From Bifidobacterium breve (lineage in GTDB: Bacteria; Actinomycetota; Acidimicrobiia; Acidimicrobiales; Ilumatobacteraceae), in NCBI GenBank assembly GCA_945862045.1, contig CAMAWR010000010.1:1-63987 (forward strand): a DNA stretch of 63,987 bases. Reading direction: 5' to 3'. Below, one piece after another: positions 35,833-43,864 of the stretch (position 1 is the stretch's first letter; each line of letters begins with the position of its first letter). Below the pieces are notes generated by a model, which was not told the origin of the DNA, made no database searches, and saw nothing but the letters and a program-made list of their open reading frames with translations. A program made the position numbers and the translations under genes.

Positions 35833-36871
35833 ACGGCGTCGCCACGACGATGCCGGCCAGCGTGGCATCGCGGACGCGCACCTCAACCCGCTGACCGATG
35901 TGTGCCGCTAGCGGTGTCACCAATGCGAGGGCAATTCCCACGCCCAGCACGGGCGAGAAATTACCGCTCGTCACCACCCCCACGTCATGATCATCGATGA
36001 ACACCCGCGCGCCGTCGCGCGGTGGGCGGCGTGATTCGGTGCGAATGCCGCACAACAGACGACTCACACCCTTGTCGCGCTGGGCCACGAGGGCTGCCTT
36101 GCCGCGGAAGTCGGCCTTCTCCCAGCCGACCACCCAACCGAGACCTGCCTCCAGTGTCGTGATGTCGGGCGACAGCTCATGGCCGTGCAATGGCAGCCCA
36201 GCCTCGAGCCGCAAAGTGTCACGCGCGCCGAGACCTGCGATGGTGACGCCCGCCTGCAGGATTGCCCGCGCGATGTGCTCGGCCTCGGCCACGGGCACTG
36301 CAAGTTCAAAACCATCCTCGCCGGTGTAGCCGGTACCGGCAACGACGCACTGCACGCCGAGAATATTCAGCTCTGCCACACGAAAACGTTTCACTCCGGC
36401 AATCTCGGGTGCCAGGGTCGCCAACCGCTCACGGGCCCGGGGGCCCTGCACTGCGAGGATCGCCCGGGTGTTGGTCGTGTCGCTTCCACCAATGATGGCG
36501 CGCACGCGGTCGGTGTTGGATGCATTCGGCATCACGTCGAACACGTCGTCGCTCAACCACCACACGATGATGTCATCACTCACACCACCCCGCTCATTGC
36601 ACGAGTGTGTGTACTGCGCGCGACCCGGTGCAATTTTGCGTAGATCGTTGGTGAGTTCTGCCTGCAGCCGATCGAGCGCACCAGCACCCTCGACACGAAC
36701 GGTGCCCAAATGTGACACGTCGAACAGCGCAGAGTCGGTGCGACAAGCCATGTGTTCAGCGATGGTGCCCGCTGCATACGACAGGGGCATTTCCCACCCG
36801 CCGAATGGCACCAACTTGGCACCAAGTTCACGATGCAGAGAGTCGAGTGGCGACTGACGGTTACCCGTCAT
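35816..36871 (-). CDS. gcvT: Aminomethyltransferase, T protein
   Basis: Transfers the methylene group from GcvH-bound aminomethyl to tetrahydrofolate. The 351 residues begin SPLDSLHRELGAKLVPFGGWEMPLSY-like (positions about 7-32). They contain DVSHLGTVRVEG, the folate-site Asp region LTNDLRKIAPGRAQYTH, GYTGEDGFELAVP and RLEAGLPLHGHELSPDITTLEAGLGW. It is the last gene of the pgsA-gcvH-garA-ftsR-bfn-merR-gcvT run, three bases after merR. Confidence 0.94.
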   Translation of the reverse strand: MTGNRQSPLDSLHRELGAKLVPFGGWEMPLSYAAGTIAEHMACRTDSALFDVSHLGTVRVEGAGALDRLQAELTNDLRKIAPGRAQYTHSCNERGGVSDDIIVWWLSDDVFDVMPNASNTDRVRAIIGGSDTTNTRAILAVQGPRARERLATLAPEIAGVKRFRVAELNILGVQCVVAGTGYTGEDGFELAVPVAEAEHIARAILQAGVTIAGLGARDTLRLEAGLPLHGHELSPDITTLEAGLGWVVGWEKADFRGKAALVAQRDKGVSRLLCGIRTESRRPPRDGARVFIDDHDVGVVTSGNFSPVLGVGIALALVTPLAAHIGQRVEVRVRDATLAGIVVATPFTQSG

Positions 36872-36874
36872 GTG

Positions 36875-37363
36875 CTACCGCGTGCTACTGCGTCGAGCGA
36901 TGGGCATGTCACGCTGCTGCACCCGCTTGAGTTCGATGATGCGCGCATCAAGTTCTTGCTTCACGCTGCCCAATGGCAGCACGTTGAGCACCCCTTGACC
37001 GTTACGAACCGCATCAATGAGATGTTCACCGTCGCACAGTACGACCGTCGTACCGCTGATCACGACATGGGCCGCTGCGATGTCGGTCGTGACGTGATGG
37101 CGCAGATAGTTGAACACCGCGCGAACTGATTCGAGTTTGATGCCAGCATCGAGCAGATTTTTGATGACCCGAAGTTCGAGCAAATCGCGGTACACATATT
37201 CGCGGCGCGAGCCGCTGCCCTTGGCGTCACGCGACGACGGACGAACAAGGTCGGTGCGCGCCCAGTAGTCAAGTTGCCGATACGTGATGCCGACGATTTC
37301 AGCCGTCTGCGTCCCGCTATAGGTGCGCAACGAATCGAACTGGTTTACTTTCCCCGCACCCAT
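36875..37363 (-). CDS. MerR-family regulator
   Basis: The 162-residue protein has a MerR-type winged helix-turn-helix (YSGTQTAEIVGITYRQLDYWARTDLV), the wing (GSRREYVYRDLLELRVIKNLLDAG) and a C-terminal part ending in an arginine-rich tail. It corresponds in position to the second MerR gene of the actinobacterial gcvH-garA-ftsR-bfn-merR group (Rv1830 in M. tuberculosis, from memory). No ligand-binding domain is seen. ATG 37363 is preferred to an open stretch of 13 codons upstream. Confidence 0.87.
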   Translation of the reverse strand: MGAGKVNQFDSLRTYSGTQTAEIVGITYRQLDYWARTDLVRPSSRDAKGSGSRREYVYRDLLELRVIKNLLDAGIKLESVRAVFNYLRHHVTTDIAAAHVVISGTTVVLCDGEHLIDAVRNGQGVLNVLPLGSVKQELDARIIELKRVQQRDMPIARRSSTR

Positions 37364-37407
37364 GAGGAGCCTCACACTACGGGCTACCGAGCCCCACGCC
37401 AACCGGA

Positions 37408-37911
37408 TTACTTCTCTTGGAAGTCCTCGGGATTGATCGTGTCAATGAAGTCGCGGAATTCGTCGATGATTTCCTCGGGATCGTTGGCGGTTTCGACACC
37501 GACTACGCCAACCTCGTCGAGCAGTTCACGGCTGGCCGTGATGGGGATGTCGGCGCGCACCGCTATGGCAACGGCATCCGAGGGACGACAGGAAATGACG
37601 TGGGTCTGCCCCTGATGCAGCAGCTGAATCTCGGCGAAATAGGTATGGTCGCGCATTTCGGTGATGACCACGCGACGCAGATGGGCACCGAGGTCTTCAA
37701 ACACGTTGATCAACAGGTCGTGGGTGAGCGGGCGGGGTGGTGTTCGCCCCTCGACTGCATGTTCAATCGCCATGTACTCGGCTGCCCCGATATAAATACT
37801 GAGGAGTCGACGCTCGCCATCGTTCTCACGCAACTGCATGAGCGGAACATTCGCGGGTGTTTCAATACGCACGCCGACAAGTTCCAGGTCGACGCAGTCG
37901 CCAGTGCTCAT
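37408..37911 (-). CDS. Bifunctional nuclease (BFN/DUF151) domain protein
   Basis: A 167-residue BFN-domain protein: VDLELVGVRIETPANVPLMQL, LSIYIGAAEYMAIEHAVEG, RPLTHDLLINVFEDLGAHL, TYFAEIQL and SCRPSDAVAIAVRADIPI are all characteristic. Plant members were described as RNase/DNase; the bacterial role is unproven. An acidic C-terminal tail (PEEIIDEFRDFIDTINPEDF) follows. Position between ftsR and merR matches other actinobacteria (Rv1829). Confidence 0.9.
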   Translation of the reverse strand: MSTGDCVDLELVGVRIETPANVPLMQLRENDGERRLLSIYIGAAEYMAIEHAVEGRTPPRPLTHDLLINVFEDLGAHLRRVVITEMRDHTYFAEIQLLHQGQTHVISCRPSDAVAIAVRADIPITASRELLDEVGVVGVETANDPEEIIDEFRDFIDTINPEDFQEK

Positions 37912-37931
37912 TGCGCCAGCGTAGCAATGAC

Positions 37932-38708
37932 CTAACCCTCGCTTCGCAAGCCTTTGGTCACATTGCGCAACAAGGCGGTGCGCAATTCTTCACCCAGTGC
38001 GATGAGGTCATCCAACAGCTTCATCGCATCGTTCCGGGTGTCGCCACCGCGCCCACTGAGTGCCGATTGCACGAGCGGCTCGAACACATCCGCTTCGCGC
38101 TCAGCCGACAGACGCCACGCCACGAGCAGCCGTGGATCGATGCCGAACGATGCGAGCCGGCCAGCCAAATGCACGATGTCGCGGTCAGTCTCGTCAAAGT
38201 ACGACTCGCTTCCTACCACGATTGGCCGCACGAATTTCATTTTTTCCAGAGCGACCAGCATCGCTGCATCCACACCCGTGACCTCCAGCAGGTCGCTACG
38301 AGTCAAACGTTCGGCTCGCTTCTTTGGTGACGGACTGACGTTCGGCTGTGCCGTACTGGCGCGCTCTGCAGCCGGACGATTGGTCGGATGTCCGGCTGAT
38401 GGCACCCGAATTCCGCGCGGCATGCTCGGGTCGGTGACATCCTCAGGGCGCAAGAAACCGTCACTCGTCTCACCCTCGAGACGGTCACGAATGACACGCA
38501 GCGGCAAGAAATTGTCTTTCTGTTCGCGCAAGATGAATCGCAGGCGATCGATGCCGGGTCTGGTGAACTTGCGGTAGCCCGAACTCGTGCGCTCCGGCGC
38601 GATCAGACCTTGGCTCTCCAGGAAACGGATCTTGGAAATGGTGACGTCGGGGAATTCTTCGGACAGCAACGCCAGCACCTCCCCGATCGAGAAATACTGC
38701 TCGGACAC
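37932..38708 (-). CDS. ftsR: MerR-type regulator FtsR
   Basis: The 258 residues begin with a MerR DNA-binding domain (YFSIGEVLALLSEEFP, ISKIRFLESQGLIAPERTSSGYRKF). A linker follows, then a second helical region with TRSDLLEVTGVDAAML. In Corynebacterium the orthologue FtsR activates ftsZ; location beside garA and gcvH supports orthology. GTG start at 38708, five bases after garA. The C-terminal domain contains FVRPIVVGSESYFDETD, common to this family. Confidence 0.88.
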   Translation of the reverse strand: MSEQYFSIGEVLALLSEEFPDVTISKIRFLESQGLIAPERTSSGYRKFTRPGIDRLRFILREQKDNFLPLRVIRDRLEGETSDGFLRPEDVTDPSMPRGIRVPSAGHPTNRPAAERASTAQPNVSPSPKKRAERLTRSDLLEVTGVDAAMLVALEKMKFVRPIVVGSESYFDETDRDIVHLAGRLASFGIDPRLLVAWRLSAEREADVFEPLVQSALSGRGGDTRNDAMKLLDDLIALGEELRTALLRNVTKGLRSEG

Positions 38709-38713
38709 GGCAT

Positions 38714-39190
38714 TTATCCGAAGAATGCAACGAGTCGGAAGCGACCGATTTGCACATCATCACCGTGCTGCACCACCGCTTCGTCGACGCGCCGATTATT
38801 CACGTAGGTGCCGTTCAACGACCCAAGATCTCGCACCAACCACACGTTGGCCTGCCGCACGAATACGGCGTGCTGTCGCGAGACCGTGAAGTCGTCGAGC
38901 TGCACATCGTTGTCAGGGACGCGACCGACGGAAATTTGGTCGCCGACCAGCGAGTAACGCGTGCCGATTTCCGGGCCTTGGCGCACCACGAGCAACGCCT
39001 CCCCCGGTGCGATTTCACCGCTGTGCACGATGGCATTGTCGTCGTCATACACACCGTCGAGCAGCGGGTCGGTCTTTGCCAGCACATTCGTGTGCATGCT
39101 CGGTGTATCGACCACCGCCCCGCAGGCCGAGCAGAATGCCGACGATGGTGGGTTGCGGTGACCGCACTGGTTGCAAAAGACGTACTGCAT
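38714..39190 (-). CDS. garA: FHA-domain protein, GarA-like with N-terminal zinc ribbon
   Basis: The 158 residues start with a zinc-ribbon MQYVFCNQCGHRNPPSSAFC plus SAC, giving Cys6, Cys9, Cys20 and Cys23. A linker and an FHA domain follow (ISVGRVPDNDVQLDD, VSRQHAVFVR, DLGSLNGTYVNN). GarA/OdhI binds and inhibits 2-oxoglutarate dehydrogenase and is controlled by kinases on an N-terminal threonine pair. I see no ETT-like motif in this linker, so control may differ. Position between gcvH and ftsR supports the GarA label. Confidence 0.82.
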   Translation of the reverse strand: MQYVFCNQCGHRNPPSSAFCSACGAVVDTPSMHTNVLAKTDPLLDGVYDDDNAIVHSGEIAPGEALLVVRQGPEIGTRYSLVGDQISVGRVPDNDVQLDDFTVSRQHAVFVRQANVWLVRDLGSLNGTYVNNRRVDEAVVQHGDDVQIGRFRLVAFFG

Positions 39191-39192
39191 GG

Positions 39193-39567
39193 CTATCCAG
39201 CAAGCAAAGCGGTATAGGCCGCAGCGTCCATCAACGTCGGCAACGAGCCGTCGACGGAAATGTCACAGATCCAACCGTCGCCATACGGATCTTTGTTCAG
39301 CAATTCGGGCTGATCAGCAAGTGCCGAATTGACGGCCGTTACCGTTCCGCTGACAGGTGCGTAAATGTCAGAAACGCTCTTGGTACTCTCCACCTCGGTG
39401 AACGCCTGCTCGGCAGTCACTTTGGTGCCGACGGTGGGCACGCCCACGAAGACCACGTCGCCGAGCGCATCCTGGGCGTAATGGGTGATGCCGATGCGGG
39501 CAACGTTGCCGGAAAACTTCACCCACTCGTGCTGAGCGGTGTACGACAAATCGTGCGGTACCGACAT
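39193..39567 (-). CDS. gcvH: Glycine cleavage system H protein
   Basis: Lipoylated carrier of the glycine cleavage system. The 124 residues include YTAQHEWVKFSGNVARIGIT, DALGDVVFVGVPTVGT, the lipoyl lysine K63 in VESTKSVSDIYAPVSG and NKDPYGDGWICDI. ATG 39567 gives MSVPHDLSYTAQHEW; the open frame upstream runs into pgsA and is not coding. It starts 16 bases after pgsA and ends two bases before garA. Confidence 0.96.
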   Translation of the reverse strand: MSVPHDLSYTAQHEWVKFSGNVARIGITHYAQDALGDVVFVGVPTVGTKVTAEQAFTEVESTKSVSDIYAPVSGTVTAVNSALADQPELLNKDPYGDGWICDISVDGSLPTLMDAAAYTALLAG

Positions 39568-39583
39568 GCCCTCAACCGTAGCC

Positions 39584-40177
39584 TCAGGTTGAGACCGACC
39601 GGGAAGCTGCCCGCGCAAGTCGGGCGCCCCGCACACCGCGCACGACCTGCGGCACGTACGCCACCGCGGTGCCGTAGCAAATGACGAGACCCGGAATACC
39701 GATCGCCCATCCGGCGTTACGTGCACCGAGTGCCCAGCCAGCGTCACTGGCACCAATCAACAGCAGCGGAAAGGCCACCATCAATGCGAACGTATAGTTC
39801 TTGCCCCACTGACTGACCGCAAAGCGTGGCATACCGAGTGCCGTACCGCTGACCATCATCGCCCCCACGAATACCTCACGGGCAACGACCATCCAACCAA
39901 ACCAGCCGACCACCGATCCGTCAAGCACGATGGCCCCCACGCCGACGATCAACAGCATTCGGTCGACGGTGGGGTCAAAGATGGCACCGAAAGCACTGCG
40001 TTGATGCAGCCGCCGCGCCAGCCAGCCGTCAATCCAATCGGTGATACCCAGCACACCGAGCAGATAGGCCGCACCATCCCGGTCACCCTGGCTGAACAAC
40101 AACCACAAAAAGACCGGCAAACACAACAATCGAACGAGGGTGACGAGGTTCGGCCAGGTGGCGATGTTCCGCGACAT
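39584..40177 (-). CDS. pgsA: CDP-alcohol phosphatidyltransferase (PgsA-like)
   Basis: The 197-residue membrane enzyme has the complete family motif D-x2-D-G-x2-A-R-x8-G-x3-D-x3-D: D47, D50, G51, A54, R55, G64, D68, D72. It has about five to six hydrophobic segments. Phosphatidylglycerophosphate synthase is the likeliest activity from the N-terminus NIATWPNLVTLVRLLCLP. Other CDP-alcohols, such as inositol phosphate, are possible in actinobacteria. It is the first gene of the gcvH/garA operon. Confidence 0.88.
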   Translation of the reverse strand: MSRNIATWPNLVTLVRLLCLPVFLWLLFSQGDRDGAAYLLGVLGITDWIDGWLARRLHQRSAFGAIFDPTVDRMLLIVGVGAIVLDGSVVGWFGWMVVAREVFVGAMMVSGTALGMPRFAVSQWGKNYTFALMVAFPLLLIGASDAGWALGARNAGWAIGIPGLVICYGTAVAYVPQVVRGVRGARLARAASRSVST

Positions 40178-40228
40178 TGAGGCGCAGACTAGTTCGCAAC
40201 CACCGAAGAATGAACTATCGTCTCGCTG

Positions 40229-40648
40229 ATGACCTCACTTTTTTCCCGAATTATCGCCGGCGAAATTCCCGGACACTTTGCCCTCCAAGACACCCACTGC
40301 GTGGTGTTCATGACCATTGCTCCGATCACCGAGGGTCATGCGTTGGTTGTTCCACGCGAACCCATCAACCACTGGATCGACATGCCTGCTGATTTGACTG
40401 CCCACGTGTTCAACGTTGCCCGCCAAGTTGGCATCGCCCAACGCACGGCATTCCACACCGAGCGTGTCGGGCTGGTCATTGCTGGTTTCGAGGTTAACCA
40501 TTGCCACCTGCATTGCATTCCAGCCAACGAAATGGCGAACCTCAACTTCAGCCACCAAGAACAGGGTGTGTCTGGTGAACGTCTCGCCGATGCCGCAGGG
40601 CGATTGGCCGCCCAATTGCGCAGCGACGGTGTGCCTGGTGCGGTCTGA
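40229..40648 (+). CDS. HIT-family hydrolase
   Basis: A 139-residue histidine-triad protein: FSRIIAGEIPGHFALQD, ITEGHALVVPREPINHW and the triad H91-C-H93-L-H95 in VNHCHLHCIP. HIT proteins hydrolyse nucleoside phosphoramidates or AMP-linked substrates; the physiological substrate is unclear. It stands alone on the plus strand, divergent from pgsA by 51 bases. Confidence 0.93.
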   Translation: MTSLFSRIIAGEIPGHFALQDTHCVVFMTIAPITEGHALVVPREPINHWIDMPADLTAHVFNVARQVGIAQRTAFHTERVGLVIAGFEVNHCHLHCIPANEMANLNFSHQEQGVSGERLADAAGRLAAQLRSDGVPGAV

Positions 40649-40670
40649 CGAAAGCCACCATCCACGAACG

Positions 40671-41387
40671 CTAAAACAGGGTGGTCATGGTCGGAACGAT
40701 GAGCTCGGCACCGTTGTTGCGCACATTGTTCACCGCCGTACTCACGGTGACGGCAACCAGGCGATCTTCATGCGCCGCGCGCAAGACATGCAATGGTGCA
40801 ACAGGTGCAGCAAGCCACTCTTGAATGTCGTCACCATCAAGAATGCACGGCATGCGATCGTGAATCTCGGCCAAACGAGCATTCGGCGACGTCGTGATGA
40901 TGCTGCAGCTGCGAATTTCTGCGCCACCATGCATCGGGTCATGCCAGGTCGTCCATAGGCCGGCAATCGCCAGCGAACCAGCATCGGCAGAACGAATGAA
41001 GTACGGCTGCTTGGGTTGTTTGACCTGCGGGTCGACACCGGTGGTGCGCCACTCGTAGTAACCATCCACGGGCAACACACAACGATGAGCGGCCAATAGC
41101 GGACGGAAGCTCGGCTTCTCGGTCAACGTCTCGCTGCGCGCGTTGATCATGCTGGCGGCGCGACTACGGTCCTTTGACCACGCCGGCAGCAAACCCCAGT
41201 GGGCGCCGCGCAGCACTCGTGTGGCTGGTGCATCATCACCCGACTCGCACGACAGCATGAGCACCTGCGTCGTTGGTGCCACGTTGTAGTTCGCAAGAAA
41301 CTGTTCGGACTCGACCTCACGCAATTCTGCATCGAAGATGAGGGCCAGTTGCGAAGGGGCGGTGGTTGCAACGAAGCGCCCGCACAT
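40671..41387 (-). CDS. SRAP/HMCES-family abasic-site-crosslinking protein
   Basis: The 238 residues start MCGRF, placing the catalytic Cys2 that forms a thiazolidine link with abasic sites in single-stranded DNA. Also present are NYNVAPTTQ, NARSETLTEKPSFR, the catalytic Glu in GYYEW and the His in HDRMPCILDGDD. ATG 41387 is required because Cys2 must follow the initiator. Three bases upstream lies a truncated tRNA-Pro copy, so the gene abuts the end of an integrated element and its promoter must lie inside that element. Confidence 0.93.
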   Translation of the reverse strand: MCGRFVATTAPSQLALIFDAELREVESEQFLANYNVAPTTQVLMLSCESGDDAPATRVLRGAHWGLLPAWSKDRSRAASMINARSETLTEKPSFRPLLAAHRCVLPVDGYYEWRTTGVDPQVKQPKQPYFIRSADAGSLAIAGLWTTWHDPMHGGAEIRSCSIITTSPNARLAEIHDRMPCILDGDDIQEWLAAPVAPLHVLRAAHEDRLVAVTVSTAVNNVRNNGAELIVPTMTTLF

Positions 41388-41390
41388 CGT

Positions 41391-41435
41391 CGGGCTGGGG
41401 AGATGTGAACTCCCGACCTCTTGTCCACCGGACAA
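41391..41435 (-). repeat. Displaced 3'-half copy of tRNA-Pro (att-like repeat)
   Basis: The segment matches bases 42153-42197 of the intact tRNA with about three differences. It covers the acceptor 3' strand, T-arm (GGGAG/CTCCC with one loop change) and the 3' side of the anticodon arm. The 5' half is missing, so it cannot be a functional tRNA. Changes in the anticodon loop suggest it has decayed since duplication. Confidence 0.75.
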
Positions 41436-41547
41436 ACCCGTCGATCGATGTAGGTGCCTTCTTACCACCGATCAATTTCATACTCTAGGAGTTCGTGCAC
41501 CACCATCGATGACCGACACATGCCGCAATATCGCGGCGAGTCGTTAC

Positions 41548-42063
41548 TCAAGTGCGATTGCGGTGTCGTGAGGGTGGTTCGAGATAATCGCCACAACCGA
41601 CCTCGACGAAATATTGGGCACCAACTGCGTGGTGCGGTCGGTAAAACATCCGCGAAGCGTCACGACAAGAAACTTCTCCGAGTCGGCCGAAATAGTCATG
41701 ACAAACGCCCCACATTGCACTCCACTTCCAGACTGCAACGGCCTGTGCGAAAGGCACTACCACGTTGATGCCGGACAAGCTCCCGAATGACCATGTCGAA
41801 TAGGCGATGTAGGCGAGGCCGTTGAGACGGGGTCGCAGCGCAGCCAGCCCGACTTCATCCACGTCAAGCACGAACGCCTCGACTTTGTCCACGCCCCCGA
41901 GTCCTCGCGTGGCCCCATCGTGATACGAAACGGGAGACCATAGATTTCCGTCTTCCTTGGACTCCTGCTCACGATGCACCTTCAGTACCGCCACGAGTGC
42001 ATCCCAGGTTTCAGTCAATGGGTACGGCTGCACCGAAGTTACGGAATCAAAGCCAACTGCCAC
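41548..42063 (-). pseudogene. Remnant of phage/plasmid primase-polymerase gene
   Basis: The 171-residue open frame starts at GTG with a weak ribosome-binding site. AFVLDVDEVGLAAL, a YIAYSTWSFG strand, INVVVPFAQAVAVWKW and CRDASRMFYRPH follow the spacing of the N-terminal primase-polymerase domain found in actinophage and plasmid replication proteins, including the D-x-D metal site. The helicase part expected downstream is absent and the protein ends in an Arg-rich tail. It is probably a non-functional fragment. Identification rests on recalled family pattern only. Confidence 0.5.
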
Positions 42064-42152
42064 GGAACAAATCTACTTTTGGGCTTGAGCTGGTTTTATA
42101 TTTGGGACCAGACACAAATTCGTTTCGTGCGTCGGAAATTGTCATCATTCGT

Positions 42153-42226
42153 CGGGCTGGGGAGATTTGAACTCCCGACCTCTTGTCCCCCAGACAAGCG
42201 CGCTAACCAAGCTGCGCCACAGCCCG
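42153..42226 (-). tRNA. tRNA-Pro (GGG)
   Basis: The 74-base minus-strand sequence folds as a cloverleaf. The acceptor CGGGCTG pairs with CAGCCCG and the D-arm GCGC/GCGC is present. The anticodon stem CTTGT/ACAAG has loop CTGGGGG (anticodon GGG), and the T-arm is GGGAG-TTCAAAT-CTCCC. CCA is not encoded. It serves as the apparent integration site for the neighbouring remnant. Confidence 0.95.
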
Positions 42227-42240
42227 TAGCTACGCCGTCG

Positions 42241-42480
42241 TCAGTCTACAAACGGCGCGACGATGCGCCAAACGAGATATACCGCCAACAGCGCCATGAG
42301 CAACTTGAAGTGCCACGGTGCCTTCTCGCCACTCATTCGTTTGAGTTCCCGCAACGTCGGTGGTTGGGTCGTTGAGCGAGCGATGGGCATGTCAACCGCC
42401 CGACCGCACACCGGGCATTTACCTTCGGTGGTCGCAGCCGATGGCGCAAAATATCTTGCACATGGCTCACACCACGGCAT
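42241..42480 (-). CDS. Small zinc-ribbon membrane protein
   Basis: A 79-residue protein. The N-terminal half has CEPCARYFAP and CPVCGRAV, four cysteines forming a probable zinc ribbon. After a linker (STTQPPTLRELKRMSG) comes one membrane helix (FKLLMALLAVYLVWRIVAPF). Such short proteins are common in actinobacteria next to der, but have no known function. It starts two bases after der, so it is probably cotranscribed with it. Confidence 0.8.
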   Translation of the reverse strand: MPWCEPCARYFAPSAATTEGKCPVCGRAVDMPIARSTTQPPTLRELKRMSGEKAPWHFKLLMALLAVYLVWRIVAPFVD

Positions 42481-42482
42481 GG

Positions 42483-43817
42483 TCAGCCCTGTTCGGATCG
42501 GGTTCGAACGCGCAATTTGATTGGCGTCGAGCCAAACGCAAAGGCCTCACGGATCGAACGCTCAAGGTAGCGCAGATAGGTGCGCGGAAGTTCGCGGTTG
42601 ACGAACAACGTGAACGTCGGCGGATCAACCGCACCCTGCAGTGCGTACAACACGCGTGCACCTTGACCAGCGGGTTGCTGCTGTTGGGCGGCGGCCAACA
42701 CGCGATTCACATCTTTGGTCGGCACGCGGCGGTGATAGTTGGTGATCGCATCGGTGAGCAACGGCTGCAAGCGGTGCACGTTCTTGCCGGTGAGCGCCGA
42801 CAGACGCACGATCGGTGAGTCACCGATGAAATACAGGCGGCGATGCAACTCGATCTCCACCTCTTCGCGATGCTCTTCTTCGACCAGTTCCCACTTGTTC
42901 AACACCAAGACAATCGGGCAACCACTCGCATCAATACGTTCGGCGAGGCGCTGGTCTTGGCTGGTGACGCCCTCGGTTGCGTCGATGACGAGCAAGGCGA
43001 TATCACTTTCATCCACGGCTCGCAGGGCACGAATGATCGAGTAGTACTCGGTGCCGGGTTCGACCTTGCTGCGTCGTCGCATTCCGGCCGTGTCGACGAA
43101 AATCACTGGGCCGTCGGTGGTTACCACGCGTGTGTCAATCGCATCGCGAGTCGTGCCAGCCAAGTCGTGCACGATCGAGCGCTCTTCGCCAACCAGGCGA
43201 TTGAACAACGTGCTCTTGCCGACGTTCGGCCGCCCGACGATGGCCACCCGCGGTTCTTTCGTGGTTGGATCACGGACAAAGACACCAACTTCGGCAAGAT
43301 CGTCGGCCTTGATTTCCAGTTGGTCGATGATCGCATCGAGCAGGTCACCCGACTTGCGACCGTGGATCGCCGACACCGACACCGCATCACCGAGCCCGAG
43401 CGACAGGAACTGCCACAGGTCCGTTTCCGCACCCAGATTGTCCACCTTGTTCGCCACGAGCAACAGTGGGCGGGCCGTGGTGCGCAACCACGCGGCAATC
43501 GCACCGTCGTCGTCGTGCAGACCAGCGGTGGCATCGACCAAAAAGAGCACCAGGTCGGCCTCTCGCGCCGCAGTTTCAACCTGCCGACTGACCTTGGAAT
43601 CCAGCACGCTGCCACCGGGCATCCAGCCACCCGTATCAACCACATTGAAATAGCGGCCACACCACTCCACCTCACGCGTGTTTCGATCGCGAGTTACCCC
43701 GGGGTGATCCTCGACAATGGCTGCTTGCTCGCCTAGGAAACGATTGAACAAGGTACTCTTGCCAACATTTGGCCGACCGACGATGACGACGCTCTTGCGG
43801 GCGTCACCATTTGTCAT
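42483..43817 (-). CDS. der: GTPase Der (EngA)
   Basis: Double-GTPase for 50S subunit assembly. The 444 residues contain two G domains: the first with GRPNVGKST at 14-22, DTGGW and NKVD, the second with VAIVGRPNVGKST, DTAGMRRRSKV and NKWE. A C-terminal KH-like domain (RVPTKDVNRVL, PPTFTLFVNRELP, YLERSIREAF) ends the protein. ATG 43817 is chosen; a long open stretch upstream overlaps ispH and is not coding. It is divergent from ispH by 47 bases. Confidence 0.96.
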   Translation of the reverse strand: MTNGDARKSVVIVGRPNVGKSTLFNRFLGEQAAIVEDHPGVTRDRNTREVEWCGRYFNVVDTGGWMPGGSVLDSKVSRQVETAAREADLVLFLVDATAGLHDDDGAIAAWLRTTARPLLLVANKVDNLGAETDLWQFLSLGLGDAVSVSAIHGRKSGDLLDAIIDQLEIKADDLAEVGVFVRDPTTKEPRVAIVGRPNVGKSTLFNRLVGEERSIVHDLAGTTRDAIDTRVVTTDGPVIFVDTAGMRRRSKVEPGTEYYSIIRALRAVDESDIALLVIDATEGVTSQDQRLAERIDASGCPIVLVLNKWELVEEEHREEVEIELHRRLYFIGDSPIVRLSALTGKNVHRLQPLLTDAITNYHRRVPTKDVNRVLAAAQQQQPAGQGARVLYALQGAVDPPTFTLFVNRELPRTYLRYLERSIREAFAFGSTPIKLRVRTRSEQG

Positions 43818-43864
43818 CTCGTTCAGGCTACCGAGCACACTGCGCACTACCGTTGACTTCACGC

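Larger units (their letters stand above)
41391..42226 (-). mobile_element. Remnant of an element integrated at the 3' end of tRNA-Pro
   Basis: The intact tRNA-Pro (42153-42226) and a 45-base copy of its 3' part (41391-41435) lie in the same orientation, about 720 bases apart. That is the layout left by tyrosine-recombinase insertion at a tRNA 3' end. A truncated phage/plasmid-type primase gene lies between them. No integrase remains. Bases 41436-41547 and 42064-42152 show nothing I can identify. Confidence 0.6.

Noticed and set aside
41338-41571. A 77-residue plus-strand frame across the tRNA fragment
   Set aside because: It crosses the start of the SRAP gene and the tRNA-derived repeat and has no recognisable features.
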